Source: Micromonospora orduensis
GTDB taxonomy: Bacteria > Actinomycetota > Actinomycetes > Mycobacteriales > Micromonosporaceae
Assembly (NCBI RefSeq): GCF_006228125.1
Contig: NZ_VDFY01000092.1
Location: 1 to 36,556 of the forward strand
DNA: 36,556 nucleotides
Direction of reading: 5' to 3'
This document shows, one piece after another, positions 6,833-16,906 of the stretch (its first letter is position 1; every line of letters begins with the position of its first letter). The notes below the pieces were generated by a model. That model saw nothing but the letters and a program-made list of their open reading frames with translations. It did no database searches and was not told the DNA's origin. A program made the position numbers and the translations under genes.

Positions 6833-8332
6833 GTGACCGACACCCCGACCGGAGGTTTGCCGGTGCCGAACGTGCCCGGCCTGACCGATCTGCGGGTGTT
6901 TGCCCGGGGTGGTTACGCGACCGTCTACCAGGCCACCCAGATCTCGGTCGGCCGCGACGTCGCCGTCAAGGTGGAGAACCGGACGCTTGACAACGAGCGC
7001 GACCAGGCCCGCTTCCTGCGTGAGGCTCGGGCGGCCGGCCGGATGTCGTCGCACCCGCACGTCGTGGACCTCTTCGACGTCGGGGTCACCGTCGACCAGC
7101 ATCCCTACCTGATCATGGAACTCTGCGACGGGTCGTACGCCGAACGGATGCGCACCTCGCCGCTCGGTCCGGTCGAGGCCCGCGACCTCGGCATGAAGAT
7201 CGCCGACGCGCTCGCCCACTCGCACGCCGCCGGGGTGCTGCACCGGGACGTCAAGCCGGCCAACATCCTCTACTCGAACTTCAACTCGGCCGTTCTGGCC
7301 GACTTCGGGCTGGCCGTGCTCGCGGAGCACCGGGACGCATCGGTCACCCTGGAGGTGCTCACCCCGGCGTACGCGCCGCCGGAGATGTTCAGCCACAGCC
7401 CGCCGTCCCCCGCCGTCGACGTGTACGCGCTCTGCGCCACCCTCTACGCGGTGATGCACGGCCGGCCGCCGCGCTGGCAGTCCGAGCGCAATCCCAGCCT
7501 GGTCACCGTGCTGGAGATGTTCAACCAGCCGCTCCCCGGCCTGCCCGGCGTACCGGACGAGCTGATCGACGTGCTGCGCGCCGGCATGGCCAACGACCCC
7601 AACGAGCGGCCCTCCGCCCTCGAACTGCACGAGATGCTCGCCGGCCTTCCCCTCGGCCCGCCGTCGGCGCCGGTCAGCGGCGCGCCGGTCAGCGGCGGCA
7701 TGACCTACTCCGGTCCATACGTCACCAGTCAGCCGAAGCCCCGCCCCGCCGTGGAGGACACCCAACAGGCGGCTCCCGCCGGGCGGCGCTGGCGACGACG
7801 CTGGTTCCTCGGCGGCGCGGGTGCGCTCGCGCTCGCCGCCTCGGCCACCGCCGGTGCCTGGGTGGCCGACAGTTCACCGCCGGCCGGTCCGTCCCCGTCG
7901 GCCAGCCAGGTCGCCGCGCCGGCCACCGGGCCGCTGCCCGGCTGCACGACCAGCGCCGGCGCGCCGACCGCCCTGCCCGACGGCGCCCGCTGCCTGCCCG
8001 AGCTGGAGTGCTTCGGCCCGATGCGGATCCGTGGGACCCGCGCCGAGGCGGCCCGCGTACCGTGCGCCGGCCCGCACACCTGGGAGACGTACGCCGAGGG
8101 TCTGCTGCCGGTGTCGCTGGTCGGCGCCGAGTACGACGAGGTGCTCGCCGCCGAGCCGGTACGCCAGGTGTGCAGCGCCGCCACCTTCCGGGTGACCACC
8201 GGGATCGCCGAGGCGACCGGTTGGCACCTGGAGGTGCTGCCGCCCGTCGAGGGCAGCGTCGACCGCGCCTACCGGTGTCTGGCCGGGAAGGGCGTGAACG
8301 CGCTCAGCGCGCCGACCCTCACCGATCGCTGA
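6833..8332 (+). CDS. Transmembrane Ser/Thr protein kinase with extracytoplasmic C-terminal domain, 499 aa
   Basis: Hanks-type kinase. Residues ~18-275 carry the catalytic domain: a variant Gly-rich loop FARGGYATVY, K46 (AVKV), E64, catalytic HRDVKPAN (D139, N144), DFG D157 and an APPE motif. A proline-rich linker leads to one membrane helix at ~325-345 after an RRWRRR stop-transfer cluster, so the C-terminal ~150 residues are outside. That part has about six cysteines and the pattern PCAGPHTWETY...VCSAATF...YRCLAG, which resembles the septum-formation-like domain of actinobacteria; there are no PASTA repeats. GTG 6833 is supported by the leaderless -10 box. GTG 6863, preceded by GGAGG at 6851-6855, is a real alternative and loses only ten residues. 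The 3' end overlaps the convergent gene by 14 bases. Confidence 0.88.
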   Translation: MTDTPTGGLPVPNVPGLTDLRVFARGGYATVYQATQISVGRDVAVKVENRTLDNERDQARFLREARAAGRMSSHPHVVDLFDVGVTVDQHPYLIMELCDGSYAERMRTSPLGPVEARDLGMKIADALAHSHAAGVLHRDVKPANILYSNFNSAVLADFGLAVLAEHRDASVTLEVLTPAYAPPEMFSHSPPSPAVDVYALCATLYAVMHGRPPRWQSERNPSLVTVLEMFNQPLPGLPGVPDELIDVLRAGMANDPNERPSALELHEMLAGLPLGPPSAPVSGAPVSGGMTYSGPYVTSQPKPRPAVEDTQQAAPAGRRWRRRWFLGGAGALALAASATAGAWVADSSPPAGPSPSASQVAAPATGPLPGCTTSAGAPTALPDGARCLPELECFGPMRIRGTRAEAARVPCAGPHTWETYAEGLLPVSLVGAEYDEVLAAEPVRQVCSAATFRVTTGIAEATGWHLEVLPPVEGSVDRAYRCLAGKGVNALSAPTLTDR

Positions 8333-8660
8333 GCCCGCCCGACCCTCGCCGCCTGTCACGCACCGCGCGCAACGCGTCCCGGCTGTCCAGCGCGTCGAGG
8401 GTGTCCGCGTCGAGGCCGTAGGGCATCAGTTCCGGTGGGCCGGCCGCCGCGGCCCGGTCCGCCGGCGCGGGGACGTCGCCCTGCCGCGCGGCCGAGGCGG
8501 CCACCCCGGCGACCATGGTCAGCAGGACGCAGAGCAGTGCGAGCACCACGCCGAGCAGATCCTGGCGTCGCCAGACGACCAGCGTGACCAGCGGTGCGAG
8601 GGCTCCCAGCGCCGCGATCACCGCCACCGTCCGCGCATCGGGCCTGGGTAGTCGACTCAC
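8319..8660 (-). CDS. Small membrane protein, two predicted helices, 113 aa
   Basis: Not recognised. Two hydrophobic helices are seen at about residues 11-29 and 35-55 (VVLALLCVLLTMVAGVAASA), followed by a polar, Ala/Pro-rich tail of about 55 residues that ends in an arginine-rich stretch. The GTG start at 8660 is the first usable codon; GGAGG sits too close to it to be ideal, so the start is uncertain by a few codons. The gene converges on the kinase gene and their ends overlap by 14 bases, so no terminator can lie between them. Codon use (G/C at third positions) supports coding in this frame. Confidence 0.65.
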   Translation of the reverse strand: MSRLPRPDARTVAVIAALGALAPLVTLVVWRRQDLLGVVLALLCVLLTMVAGVAASAARQGDVPAPADRAAAAGPPELMPYGLDADTLDALDSRDALRAVRDRRRGSGGLSDR

Positions 8661-8706
8661 CCCTCCAGCATGTCCGGCTCCGGCCGGCTGTCAACCGCAG
8701 AGCCGA

Positions 8707-8733
8707 CGGCGCGCCGGTCGTCCGGTCGCGCCG
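8707..8733 (+). other. Hairpin upstream of the binding-protein gene
   Basis: CGGCGCG (8707-8713) pairs with CGCGCCG (8727-8733), and CCGG (8714-8717) with CCGG (8722-8725), leaving one bulged T (8726) and a TCGT loop (8718-8721). It lies 84 bases before ATG 8817 in the otherwise empty gap 8661-8816. It could be a leader structure or a terminator for incoming transcription. In 73% GC DNA such stems also arise by chance. Confidence 0.35.
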
Positions 8734-8816
8734 ACGTGCTCGGCGCGTGGGCGTACGCATTGGACCCAAGCCGTTACTGTCGGTGGTCCGCAGGCTGTTA
8801 CGTCAGCGAGGTCACC

Positions 8817-9755
8817 ATGAACAACAGTTTCCATTCCCGGCTCCGCGCCGTAGCGACGACGCTGGCGGTCGCCCTCACCCTCACCCTGGCCGCCGCCGCG
8901 GGCTGCGACAGCCGCAAGGAACCGGAGTTGCCGTCGGTGCAGGAGAAGCTGCGCGAGACGCACATCTACGGCCAGTCGAAGCTGCGCATCGGCGTCGCCA
9001 CCAACGAACCGCTGATGGGCGACCTGCGCAATGGGCAGCACGTCGGATTCGACGTCGAGATCGGCAGGTACGTGGCCGCCTCCCTCGGCTACGAGGGGGA
9101 CCAGCGGCTGGAGTTCGTCTCGGTCGCCACCGAGGACCGCATCCCGTCCCTGCAGGGCGGCATGGTCGACCTGGTCGTGTCCAGCTTCTCCATCACCGAG
9201 GAGCGCAAGAAGCTGGTGAGCTTCGCCGGACCGTACTTCGTCACCACTCAGGAGGTGATGGTGACGAGTCGACTCAAGGACAAGATCCGCACCATCGAGG
9301 ACCTGCGCGACCCGGCCTACAAGGTCTGCACCAGCGGTGGTTCCACCACCGAGGCGGAGCTCGAGAAGCGCCAGGTCAAGGCGCTCGTGGTGAAGGACGT
9401 CGGTGACTGTGTCGCCGGCATGCGGGAAGGTCGCTACGACGCGGTCAGCTCCGACGAGACGATCCTCGCCGGATTCCTGGCCAGCTTCCCCAAGGAGTTC
9501 GAGATCGTCGACATGCCGTTCGGCACCAGCGAACTGCTGGGCATCGGCGTGCCGATCGGCGACCCGGCGCTACGCGACCTCGTCGCGTTCTTCCTCCAGA
9601 AGAGCTACGAGCAGGGGCGGAACGGTCAGGCGAGCCCGTGGCAGACCGCGTACAACCGGACGCTCGGCCCGTGGCTGCGCGCCGAGAAGCGCCAGCCGCA
9701 GCCACTCGACGTGCCCAAGCTTGTCGACTTCGACGACAAGGCGCCCTCGAAGTGA
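8817..9755 (+). CDS. Glutamate/glutamine-type solute-binding lipoprotein (GlnH-like), 312 aa
   Basis: Family 3 extracellular solute-binding protein. A signal peptide with a hydrophobic core ends in a lipobox AAAGC with lipidated C30, so the protein is anchored outside the cell membrane. The mature part has the two-lobe pattern: LRIGVATNEPLMG, GFDVEIGRYVA, ATEDRIPSLQGGMVDLVVSS, ITEERKKLVSFAGPY, then SGGSTTEAEL and RYDAVSSDE. The likely ligand is an acidic or amide amino acid. ATG 8817 has GAGG five bases upstream. No ABC permease or ATPase is nearby; instead the next gene overlaps it and encodes a membrane protein without a permease motif. That arrangement, beside a kinase, recalls GlnH-GlnX with PknG (Rv0411c, Rv0412c, Rv0410c; recalled), so a sensing rather than a transport role is inferred. 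Confidence 0.87.
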   Translation: MNNSFHSRLRAVATTLAVALTLTLAAAAGCDSRKEPELPSVQEKLRETHIYGQSKLRIGVATNEPLMGDLRNGQHVGFDVEIGRYVAASLGYEGDQRLEFVSVATEDRIPSLQGGMVDLVVSSFSITEERKKLVSFAGPYFVTTQEVMVTSRLKDKIRTIEDLRDPAYKVCTSGGSTTEAELEKRQVKALVVKDVGDCVAGMREGRYDAVSSDETILAGFLASFPKEFEIVDMPFGTSELLGIGVPIGDPALRDLVAFFLQKSYEQGRNGQASPWQTAYNRTLGPWLRAEKRQPQPLDVPKLVDFDDKAPSK

Positions 9756-10900
9756 GTGCGTCGCCGACCGCCACCGGCGGCCCGGTCCCGCCACCCCGGC
9801 CGGCCGTACCGCCCGACCTGCCGCCGGCCGAGGTGGACGCCGCAGGCTGGCCCGCCGGCGTGCCGGTCGCCGAGCCCGCCGAACCGCTCGCCGTCGACGC
9901 CGAACCGGGACGGGTCCGATGGGACCCGGCGGAGCGCCGGGCCCGGGCCAGCCAGTCCTTCTGGACCGCCGTGGTGGGCGTACCGGCGATCTTCTCGGTG
10001 CTCCGGCTCGGCGTCGAGGCCGGCGGGGAACTCCAGACCACGCTGCTGCTGGTGGCGAACGTCGGGCCGGTCAACCTGCTCGCCGGCTTCCTGACCACCG
10101 CCGCACGGCTGCTGTCCACCGGGCTGGTCGCCGTCTTCGCGCTCGGCGCGGTGCTGGCCGTCAGCGCGGACCGGCTGCCACCCGGCACCCGTCGTCGTCC
10201 GCTCTTCGCCCGCTGGGCCGACATCACCCCGGCCTGGGTGGTGCTCGCCAGCTTCCTGCTCGCCCTGCTCACCTGGCCGCTGCTCTACCTGCCGCTGCTG
10301 CTGCCGGCGTTCGTGGCCGCGTTCCAGCTGCGCCCGGAGCGGCTGCACGAACGGACGCTGCCCCGCCTGCTGCTGATCGTCGCGCTGCTCGCCGGGTACG
10401 GCTGGCTGCTGCTGCCCACCCTGCGCGACGCCTGGACGCAGGGTGAGGCGCTGGTGCTGGCACTCCTCGTGGTGCCACCACTGCTGGCCGTGTTCGTCGC
10501 CGGGCCGCTGCCCGGCATGGTGATCCGACCGCTGGCGTCGCTGACCGAGGTGGCGGTGCTGTCCATGCTGGTCTGGGCCGCGCTTCCGGTGATCAGCACA
10601 CCGGTGCTGCCGCTGACCGTCACCACTGTGGGTGCGGAGAACGGCCCCACCGAGGACGTACGCGGACACGTCGTCACCACCGACGACGTCAACATGGTGA
10701 TCCTCCAGGAGCGGGGTGGCGTGCGGTACGTGCCTGTCGACCTGGTCCGCGCGCAGGTGCTCTGCCCGAGCGAGGAGGAACTGCCCCGGCACCGTCTGCG
10801 CGTGCACGACTTCCACATCGAGGATTCGCTGCTGGAGGGGATGGGCCGCCGCGTACGCCCGGTGCACCGCATCGACGCCGCCTGCCGCGCCCCCGGCTGA
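9752..10900 (+). CDS. Multi-pass membrane protein coupled to the binding protein, 382 aa
   Basis: GTG 9752 overlaps the stop of the binding-protein gene (GTGA), showing translational coupling; the frame is open upstream inside that gene, but the overlap is the best start. A Pro/Ala-rich N-terminal region of about 70 residues is followed by roughly six to eight hydrophobic segments between residues ~70 and ~290 (for example LLLVANVGPVNLLAGFLTT, WVVLASFLLALLTWPLLYL, LLLIVALLAGYGWLLLP). The last ~90 residues are soluble and include GHVVTTDDVNMVILQERGGV. No EAA loop of ABC permeases and no known enzymatic motif is visible. By position it is analogous to GlnX, the membrane partner of GlnH in mycobacteria, but homology cannot be shown by eye. 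It ends 11 bases from the convergent operon. Confidence 0.75.
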   Translation: MSASPTATGGPVPPPRPAVPPDLPPAEVDAAGWPAGVPVAEPAEPLAVDAEPGRVRWDPAERRARASQSFWTAVVGVPAIFSVLRLGVEAGGELQTTLLLVANVGPVNLLAGFLTTAARLLSTGLVAVFALGAVLAVSADRLPPGTRRRPLFARWADITPAWVVLASFLLALLTWPLLYLPLLLPAFVAAFQLRPERLHERTLPRLLLIVALLAGYGWLLLPTLRDAWTQGEALVLALLVVPPLLAVFVAGPLPGMVIRPLASLTEVAVLSMLVWAALPVISTPVLPLTVTTVGAENGPTEDVRGHVVTTDDVNMVILQERGGVRYVPVDLVRAQVLCPSEEELPRHRLRVHDFHIEDSLLEGMGRRVRPVHRIDAACRAPG

Positions 10901-10911
10901 CCCACCCCCGC

Positions 10912-12075
10912 TCAGTAGGACTTGTCCTGGCCCAGGACGTGTTGGGCGACGAAGTTGAGGATCATCTCGCGGCTGACCGGGGCGATGCGACCGGCCCGGA
11001 CCGCGCCGAGCAGGGTCGCCACCCCGTACTCGGTGGTCATGCCCGCCCCGCCCAGCGCCTGGACGGCGGTGTCCACGGCGAGCGCGGCGGCCTCCCCGGC
11101 CGCGTACTTGGCCATGTTGCCGGCCACTCCGGCCTCCAGGTCACGGCCGGCGTCGTACAGGGTCGCCGCCTTCTGGATCATGAGGCGGGCCAGTTCCACC
11201 TGCACCGCCGCGTGGGCGAGGGGATGCGACACGCCCTGGTGCGTGCCGATGCTCCGGCCACCCCAGACCTTGCGGGTGGCGGTGTAGTCACTGGCCCGCT
11301 CGATGGCGTACCGGCCGGTGCCGGCACCCATCGCGGCGACAGTGATCCGCTCCGGGTTCAGCCCGGCGAAGAGGGCCGGTAGGCCGGCGTCCAGCGACTC
11401 GCCGAGCAGGGCGTCGGCGGGCACCCGCACGTCGTCCAGGAAGAGCAGGAACTGGTTCTCCGGGGACACGATCTCCATGTCCAGCCTGGACCGGGTCAGC
11501 CCGGCCGCGTCGGTCGGCACCAGGAACAGCGCCGGCTTCAGCTTGCCGCTGGAGGAGTCCTCGGTACGGGCCACCACCAGCACGTGACCGGCCTCGTCGA
11601 CCCCGGAGATGTAGCACTTGCGGCCGTTGAGCAGCCAGTCGTCGCCGTCACGGCGGGCCACAGTGCTCAGGCGGTGGAAGTTGGAGCCGGCGTCCGGCTC
11701 GGTGATCGCGAAGACGATCTTCTGGGTGCCGTCGGCGAGGCCCGGCAGGTGCCGTTTGCGCTGCTCCTCGGTGCCGTGCCGGGCGAGCACGGTGGCGGCG
11801 ATGGCGGGGGAGACCACCAGCAGCAGCAGCGGGCAGCCGGCCGCCGCCAGCTCCTCGCAGACGATGGCCAGCTCGGTGATGCCGCCGCCCCCGCCGCCGT
11901 ACTCGGTGGGGATGTTGACCCCCAGGTAGCCGAGCCGTCCCGCCTCGGCCCACAGCTCGGTGGTGTGCTCGCCGGCCTTCGCCTTCTCGACGAAGTAGCC
12001 GTGGCCGTAGCGGCGGCCCAACGCCCGCACGGCGTCGCGCAGCTGGTCCTGCTCGGGGGTGAGGTCGAAGATCAT
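10912..12075 (-). CDS. Acyl-CoA dehydrogenase (FadE12-like), 387 aa, last gene of the operon
   Basis: FAD-dependent acyl-CoA dehydrogenase: it would desaturate an acyl-CoA at alpha-beta and pass electrons to ETF. The order is canonical: helical N-domain with LTPEQDQLRDAVRALG and GYLGVNIPTEYGG, then FAITEPDAGSN (FAD/substrate), DWLLNGRKCYISG, and a C-terminal helical domain with QALGGAGMTTEYGVATLLG. The usual medium-chain catalytic Glu position (IYEGT in MCAD) reads IAPVS, so that Glu is missing; E242 in NPERITVAA sits where isovaleryl-CoA dehydrogenase keeps its base. This suggests a branched substrate. ATG 12075 shares its A with the stop of the biotin carboxylase gene (TGATG). The gene matches FadE12 by operon position. 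No enoyl-CoA hydratase follows, unlike mycobacteria. Confidence 0.9.
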   Translation of the reverse strand: MIFDLTPEQDQLRDAVRALGRRYGHGYFVEKAKAGEHTTELWAEAGRLGYLGVNIPTEYGGGGGGITELAIVCEELAAAGCPLLLLVVSPAIAATVLARHGTEEQRKRHLPGLADGTQKIVFAITEPDAGSNFHRLSTVARRDGDDWLLNGRKCYISGVDEAGHVLVVARTEDSSSGKLKPALFLVPTDAAGLTRSRLDMEIVSPENQFLLFLDDVRVPADALLGESLDAGLPALFAGLNPERITVAAMGAGTGRYAIERASDYTATRKVWGGRSIGTHQGVSHPLAHAAVQVELARLMIQKAATLYDAGRDLEAGVAGNMAKYAAGEAAALAVDTAVQALGGAGMTTEYGVATLLGAVRAGRIAPVSREMILNFVAQHVLGQDKSY

Positions 12076-14051
12076 CAGGAGGTCTCCTCGGCGTTGTCGA
12101 TGACGGCCAGCACGGCACCGGTACGGACCTGACCGCCGGCCGGCACCGGCAGCTCGGCGACCACTCCGTCGATCGGGGCGAGCACGGGGTGCTCCAACTT
12201 CATCGCTTCCAGCGTGAGCAGCGGATCGCCGGCCGAGACCCGCTGGCCGACCTCGACGTGCACCCGGGTCACCGCGCCGGGCAGCGGTGCGAGCAGCGAC
12301 CCGGCTGCCAGTTCCGCCGTCGGCAGCGGGAGACGCGGCAACTCGGTGAGGCTCGCGGTCCCGTCCGGGCCGTCCACGAAGACCTCCGACCCCACCCGGT
12401 GTACGCGGTACGCGCGGCGAACCCCGTCGACGTCGAGCACCACCCGGTCCGGGCTGGCCTCGACAAGCGCCACTGTCGGGTCGGCGGTGCCGGGGTCGGC
12501 GGACCATTCGGCGAGGGCGCCCGTGCGGTCGAGCCGGTAGCGGATCTCGATCTCGCCGCCCGGACCGGTGAAGCGGGTGACCTGCGGGACGGCCGGCACG
12601 TTGCGCCAGCCCGACGGCAATCCGGCCAGGACCCGGGCCTCGGCGCGACGGCCGGCGGCCGAGGCGAGCGCCGCCGCGAGCGCGACCACCGGAAGCTGAC
12701 CGGCGGGCAGCAGCGGCGCGAAGACCTCGGAGTGCCGGTCCAGGAAACCGGTGTCGATCTCCACGGCGGCGAACGCGGGGCTGCGCAGCACCCGGACCAG
12801 CAGATCCCGGTTCGTGGTCACCCCGTGCAGCTCGGCCCGGGCCAGCGCGCTGGCCAGCAGCCGGCTCGCCTCGGTGCGGGTACGACCCCAGGCCACGAGC
12901 TTCGCCACCATCGAGTCGTAGTGCACGCCGACCACCGAGCCGGCCACCACACCCGAGTCGAGCCGCAGGCCCGGCCCGCTCAGGCCGCCGAACTCGGCCG
13001 CCACCTGGGGGACGGCGAACCGGTGCAGGGTGCCGGCGACCGGGCGCCACCCCGCCGACGCGTCCTCGGCGCAGAGCCGCACCTCGATCGCGTGGCCGGT
13101 GCTCGCCGGGATGGCCGCCGGCAGCGGCTGACCCTCCGCGACGAGCAGTTGCAGACCCACCAGGTCCAGTCCGGTGCACAGCTCGGTGACCGGGTGCTCC
13201 ACCTGGAGTCGCGTGTTCATCTCCAGGAAGAAGAACTCCCCGCCTGGGGCGAGCAGGAACTCCACAGTGCCGGCGCCCAGGTAGTCGACGGCGCGGCCGG
13301 CGGCCACCGCCGCCTCGTGCAACGCCGTCCGCACCGACTCCGGTACGACCGCCGGCGCCTCCTCGACGATCTTCTGGTGCCGGCGCTGGATCGAGCACTC
13401 CCGGTCACCGAGGGCCACCACCCGGCCCTCGGCGTCGCCGAAGATCTGTACCTCGACGTGCCGGCCGCGCTCGACGTACCGCTCGATGAAGACCGTGCCG
13501 TCGCCGAACGCCGCAGCCGCCTCGCGGCCCGCGGAGGCGACGGACTCGGCCAGCCCGTCGGCGTCCCGGACGATCCGCATCCCCCGCCCGCCGCCGCCGG
13601 CGGACGCCTTCACCAGCACCGGGAAATCGCTCACGTCGGCGGTGTCGGTCCAGCTCGGCAGCATCGGCACGCCCGCCTCGGCGAGCAGCGTCTTCGCCGC
13701 CAGCTTGTCGCCCATCGCCGCGATCACCTTGGCCGGCGGGCCGACCCAGGTCAGCCCCGCGTCGGCCACCGCCGCCGCGAACTCGGCGTTCTCCGCGAGG
13801 AACCCGTAACCCGGGTGGACGGCGTCCGCGCCGCTGCGCCGGGCCGCGTCGAGGATCCTGTCGACCCGAAGGTACGTCTCGCCAGGCGTGTCCCCGGGCA
13901 GCCGGACCGCCTGGTCGGCTTCGGCCACGAACGGCGCGTTCGCGTCCGCGTCCGAGTGCACGGCGACCGTCTCCACGCCGAGCGCCCGGCAGGTGGCGAA
14001 GACCCGGCGGGCGATCTCCCCCCGGTTGGCGACGAGCAATCGGTTGATCAT
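12075..14051 (-). CDS. Acyl-CoA carboxylase alpha subunit (biotin carboxylase + BCCP), 658 aa
   Basis: This subunit carboxylates its own biotin with ATP and bicarbonate and hands the carboxyl to the partner encoded upstream. It opens with INRLLVANRGEIARRV. Ordered motifs are HPGYGFLAEN, the ATP-grasp glycine loop KASAGGGGRGMRI, GDRECSIQRRHQKIVEE and EMNTRLQVEHPVTE. A linker domain follows, and the biotinyl domain has EAMKLEHP with biotinylated K618. The length and fused BCCP fit methylcrotonyl/geranyl-CoA carboxylase and AccA-type subunits. ATG 14051 is chosen because it begins at the conserved MINRLL; its ribosome site is weak. GTG 14108 would add 19 residues of repeat-derived sequence. The 60-base spacer before it breaks the overlap pattern of the operon. 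Confidence 0.93.
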   Translation of the reverse strand: MINRLLVANRGEIARRVFATCRALGVETVAVHSDADANAPFVAEADQAVRLPGDTPGETYLRVDRILDAARRSGADAVHPGYGFLAENAEFAAAVADAGLTWVGPPAKVIAAMGDKLAAKTLLAEAGVPMLPSWTDTADVSDFPVLVKASAGGGGRGMRIVRDADGLAESVASAGREAAAAFGDGTVFIERYVERGRHVEVQIFGDAEGRVVALGDRECSIQRRHQKIVEEAPAVVPESVRTALHEAAVAAGRAVDYLGAGTVEFLLAPGGEFFFLEMNTRLQVEHPVTELCTGLDLVGLQLLVAEGQPLPAAIPASTGHAIEVRLCAEDASAGWRPVAGTLHRFAVPQVAAEFGGLSGPGLRLDSGVVAGSVVGVHYDSMVAKLVAWGRTRTEASRLLASALARAELHGVTTNRDLLVRVLRSPAFAAVEIDTGFLDRHSEVFAPLLPAGQLPVVALAAALASAAGRRAEARVLAGLPSGWRNVPAVPQVTRFTGPGGEIEIRYRLDRTGALAEWSADPGTADPTVALVEASPDRVVLDVDGVRRAYRVHRVGSEVFVDGPDGTASLTELPRLPLPTAELAAGSLLAPLPGAVTRVHVEVGQRVSAGDPLLTLEAMKLEHPVLAPIDGVVAELPVPAGGQVRTGAVLAVIDNAEETS

Positions 14052-14111
14052 GTTGGCTGGGCCTGCCTCTCGTTCGCCACTGCGGTTCGCTGCGTTCCTC
14101 GTGCTCACGGG

Positions 14112-15709
<1,598 letters not shown>

Positions 15710-15713
<4 letters not shown>

Positions 15714-16906
15714 AGTCCTAACCCCTTTGCGATGATCTCGTTCATGATCTCCGTGGTGCCGCCGCCGATGCCGAGGATCCGCGCGTCGCGGTAGTGCCGC
15801 TCCACCTCGGCGTCGCGCAGGTAGCCGAACCCGCCGTGCAGCTGCAACGCCTGGTCGACGACCTGGTCGCAGGCGGCCACCGCGACGTTCTTCGCCATCG
15901 CCACCTCGGTCACCACCGGCTCGCCAGCGGCCACCCGACCCGCGACCTCGTGCACGTACGACCGGGCCGCCTCGGCCCGGGTGTGCATCTCGGCCAACCG
16001 GTGCCGGATCAGCTGCCGGCTGGCCAGCGGACGCCCGAAGGTCTCCCGGTCCCGGCACCAGCGCACCGCCAGCTCGACGCAGCGCTGCGCGGTCGCGTAC
16101 GCCTGGGTGGCCAGCGAGAGCCGTTCCGCGGCGAAGTTCTGCATGATCGCCAGGAAGCCGGTGTCCTCCGCGCCGATCCGGTTGGCCACCGGCACCCGCA
16201 CGTCGACGAAGGACAGCTCGGCGGTGTCCGAGCAGTGCCAGCCCAGCTTCTCCAACCGGCGTCCCACTGTGAACCCGGGCAACCCCTTGTCGATGACCAG
16301 CAGGGTGAGCTCACCGCTGCCGGGGAAGTCGGTGCACACCGCCGTGGTCACGAAGTCGGCCCGGTGCCCGCTGGTGATGTACGTCTTCGACCCGTTCACC
16401 ACATAGTGGTCGCCGTCGCGGCGGGCGGTCGTGCGGATGCCGGCCACGTCCGAGCCGCCGTCCGGCTCGGTGATCGCCAGCGCGCCGATCATCGTGCCGG
16501 CCAGCGTGGGCCTGACGTACCGCTGGATGAGGTAGTCGTCGCCGGGCGTGGAGGTGCCGCCGAGCCGGCCACCCAGCGAGCCGCCGACGCCCACGCCCGC
16601 CGCCGCGACCATGTGCGGGAGCGCGATGCCATGTGTGAACAGGGCTGCGATCAGGCCGGACGAGCCGCCGGAGCGGATCATCTCCTCGGTCACGACGATC
16701 GAGTCGAGCAGGTTCCCGCCGCTGCCGCCGACCGACTCGGGGAAGCCGATGCCGAGCAGGCCGAGTTTCGCGGCGGTCTCGTGCAGGGCGCGGGGCACCT
16801 CGCCGGCCCGCTCCCAGTCGTCCAGGTGCGGCAGCACCTCCCGGGTCACGAAAGCCCGGGTCAGCTCGCGCAGTTGCCGGCGTTCGGGTGTGTCCACGAT
16901 GCTCAT
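15710..16906 (-). CDS. Acyl-CoA dehydrogenase (AtuD/LiuA/FadE13-like), 398 aa
   Basis: FAD-dependent dehydrogenase acting just before the carboxylase in the proposed pathway, making the enoyl-CoA that the carboxylase uses. Visible motifs: GLLGIGFPESVGGSGG, ALAITEPDGGSDVAG, YVVNGSKTYITSGHRADF, QLHGGFGYLRDAEVERHYRDAR and a C-terminal GIGGGTTEIMNEI. The Glu of the MCAD-type IYEGT is Gly here, as in isovaleryl-CoA dehydrogenase, and the base is predicted to be E261 in AAERLSLA. Residues ~103-124 form a Gly-rich loop (GVGVGGSLGGRLGGTST) in place of the usual charged segment before the YLP-like helix, which is unusual. ATG 16906 overlaps the AtuA stop (ATGA) and is preceded by GGGAG. Confidence 0.93.

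Noticed and set aside
14051..14108. GTG 14108 as start of the biotin carboxylase
   Set aside because: It has no ribosome site and would add 19 residues of repeat-derived sequence before the conserved MINRLLVANRGEI start.
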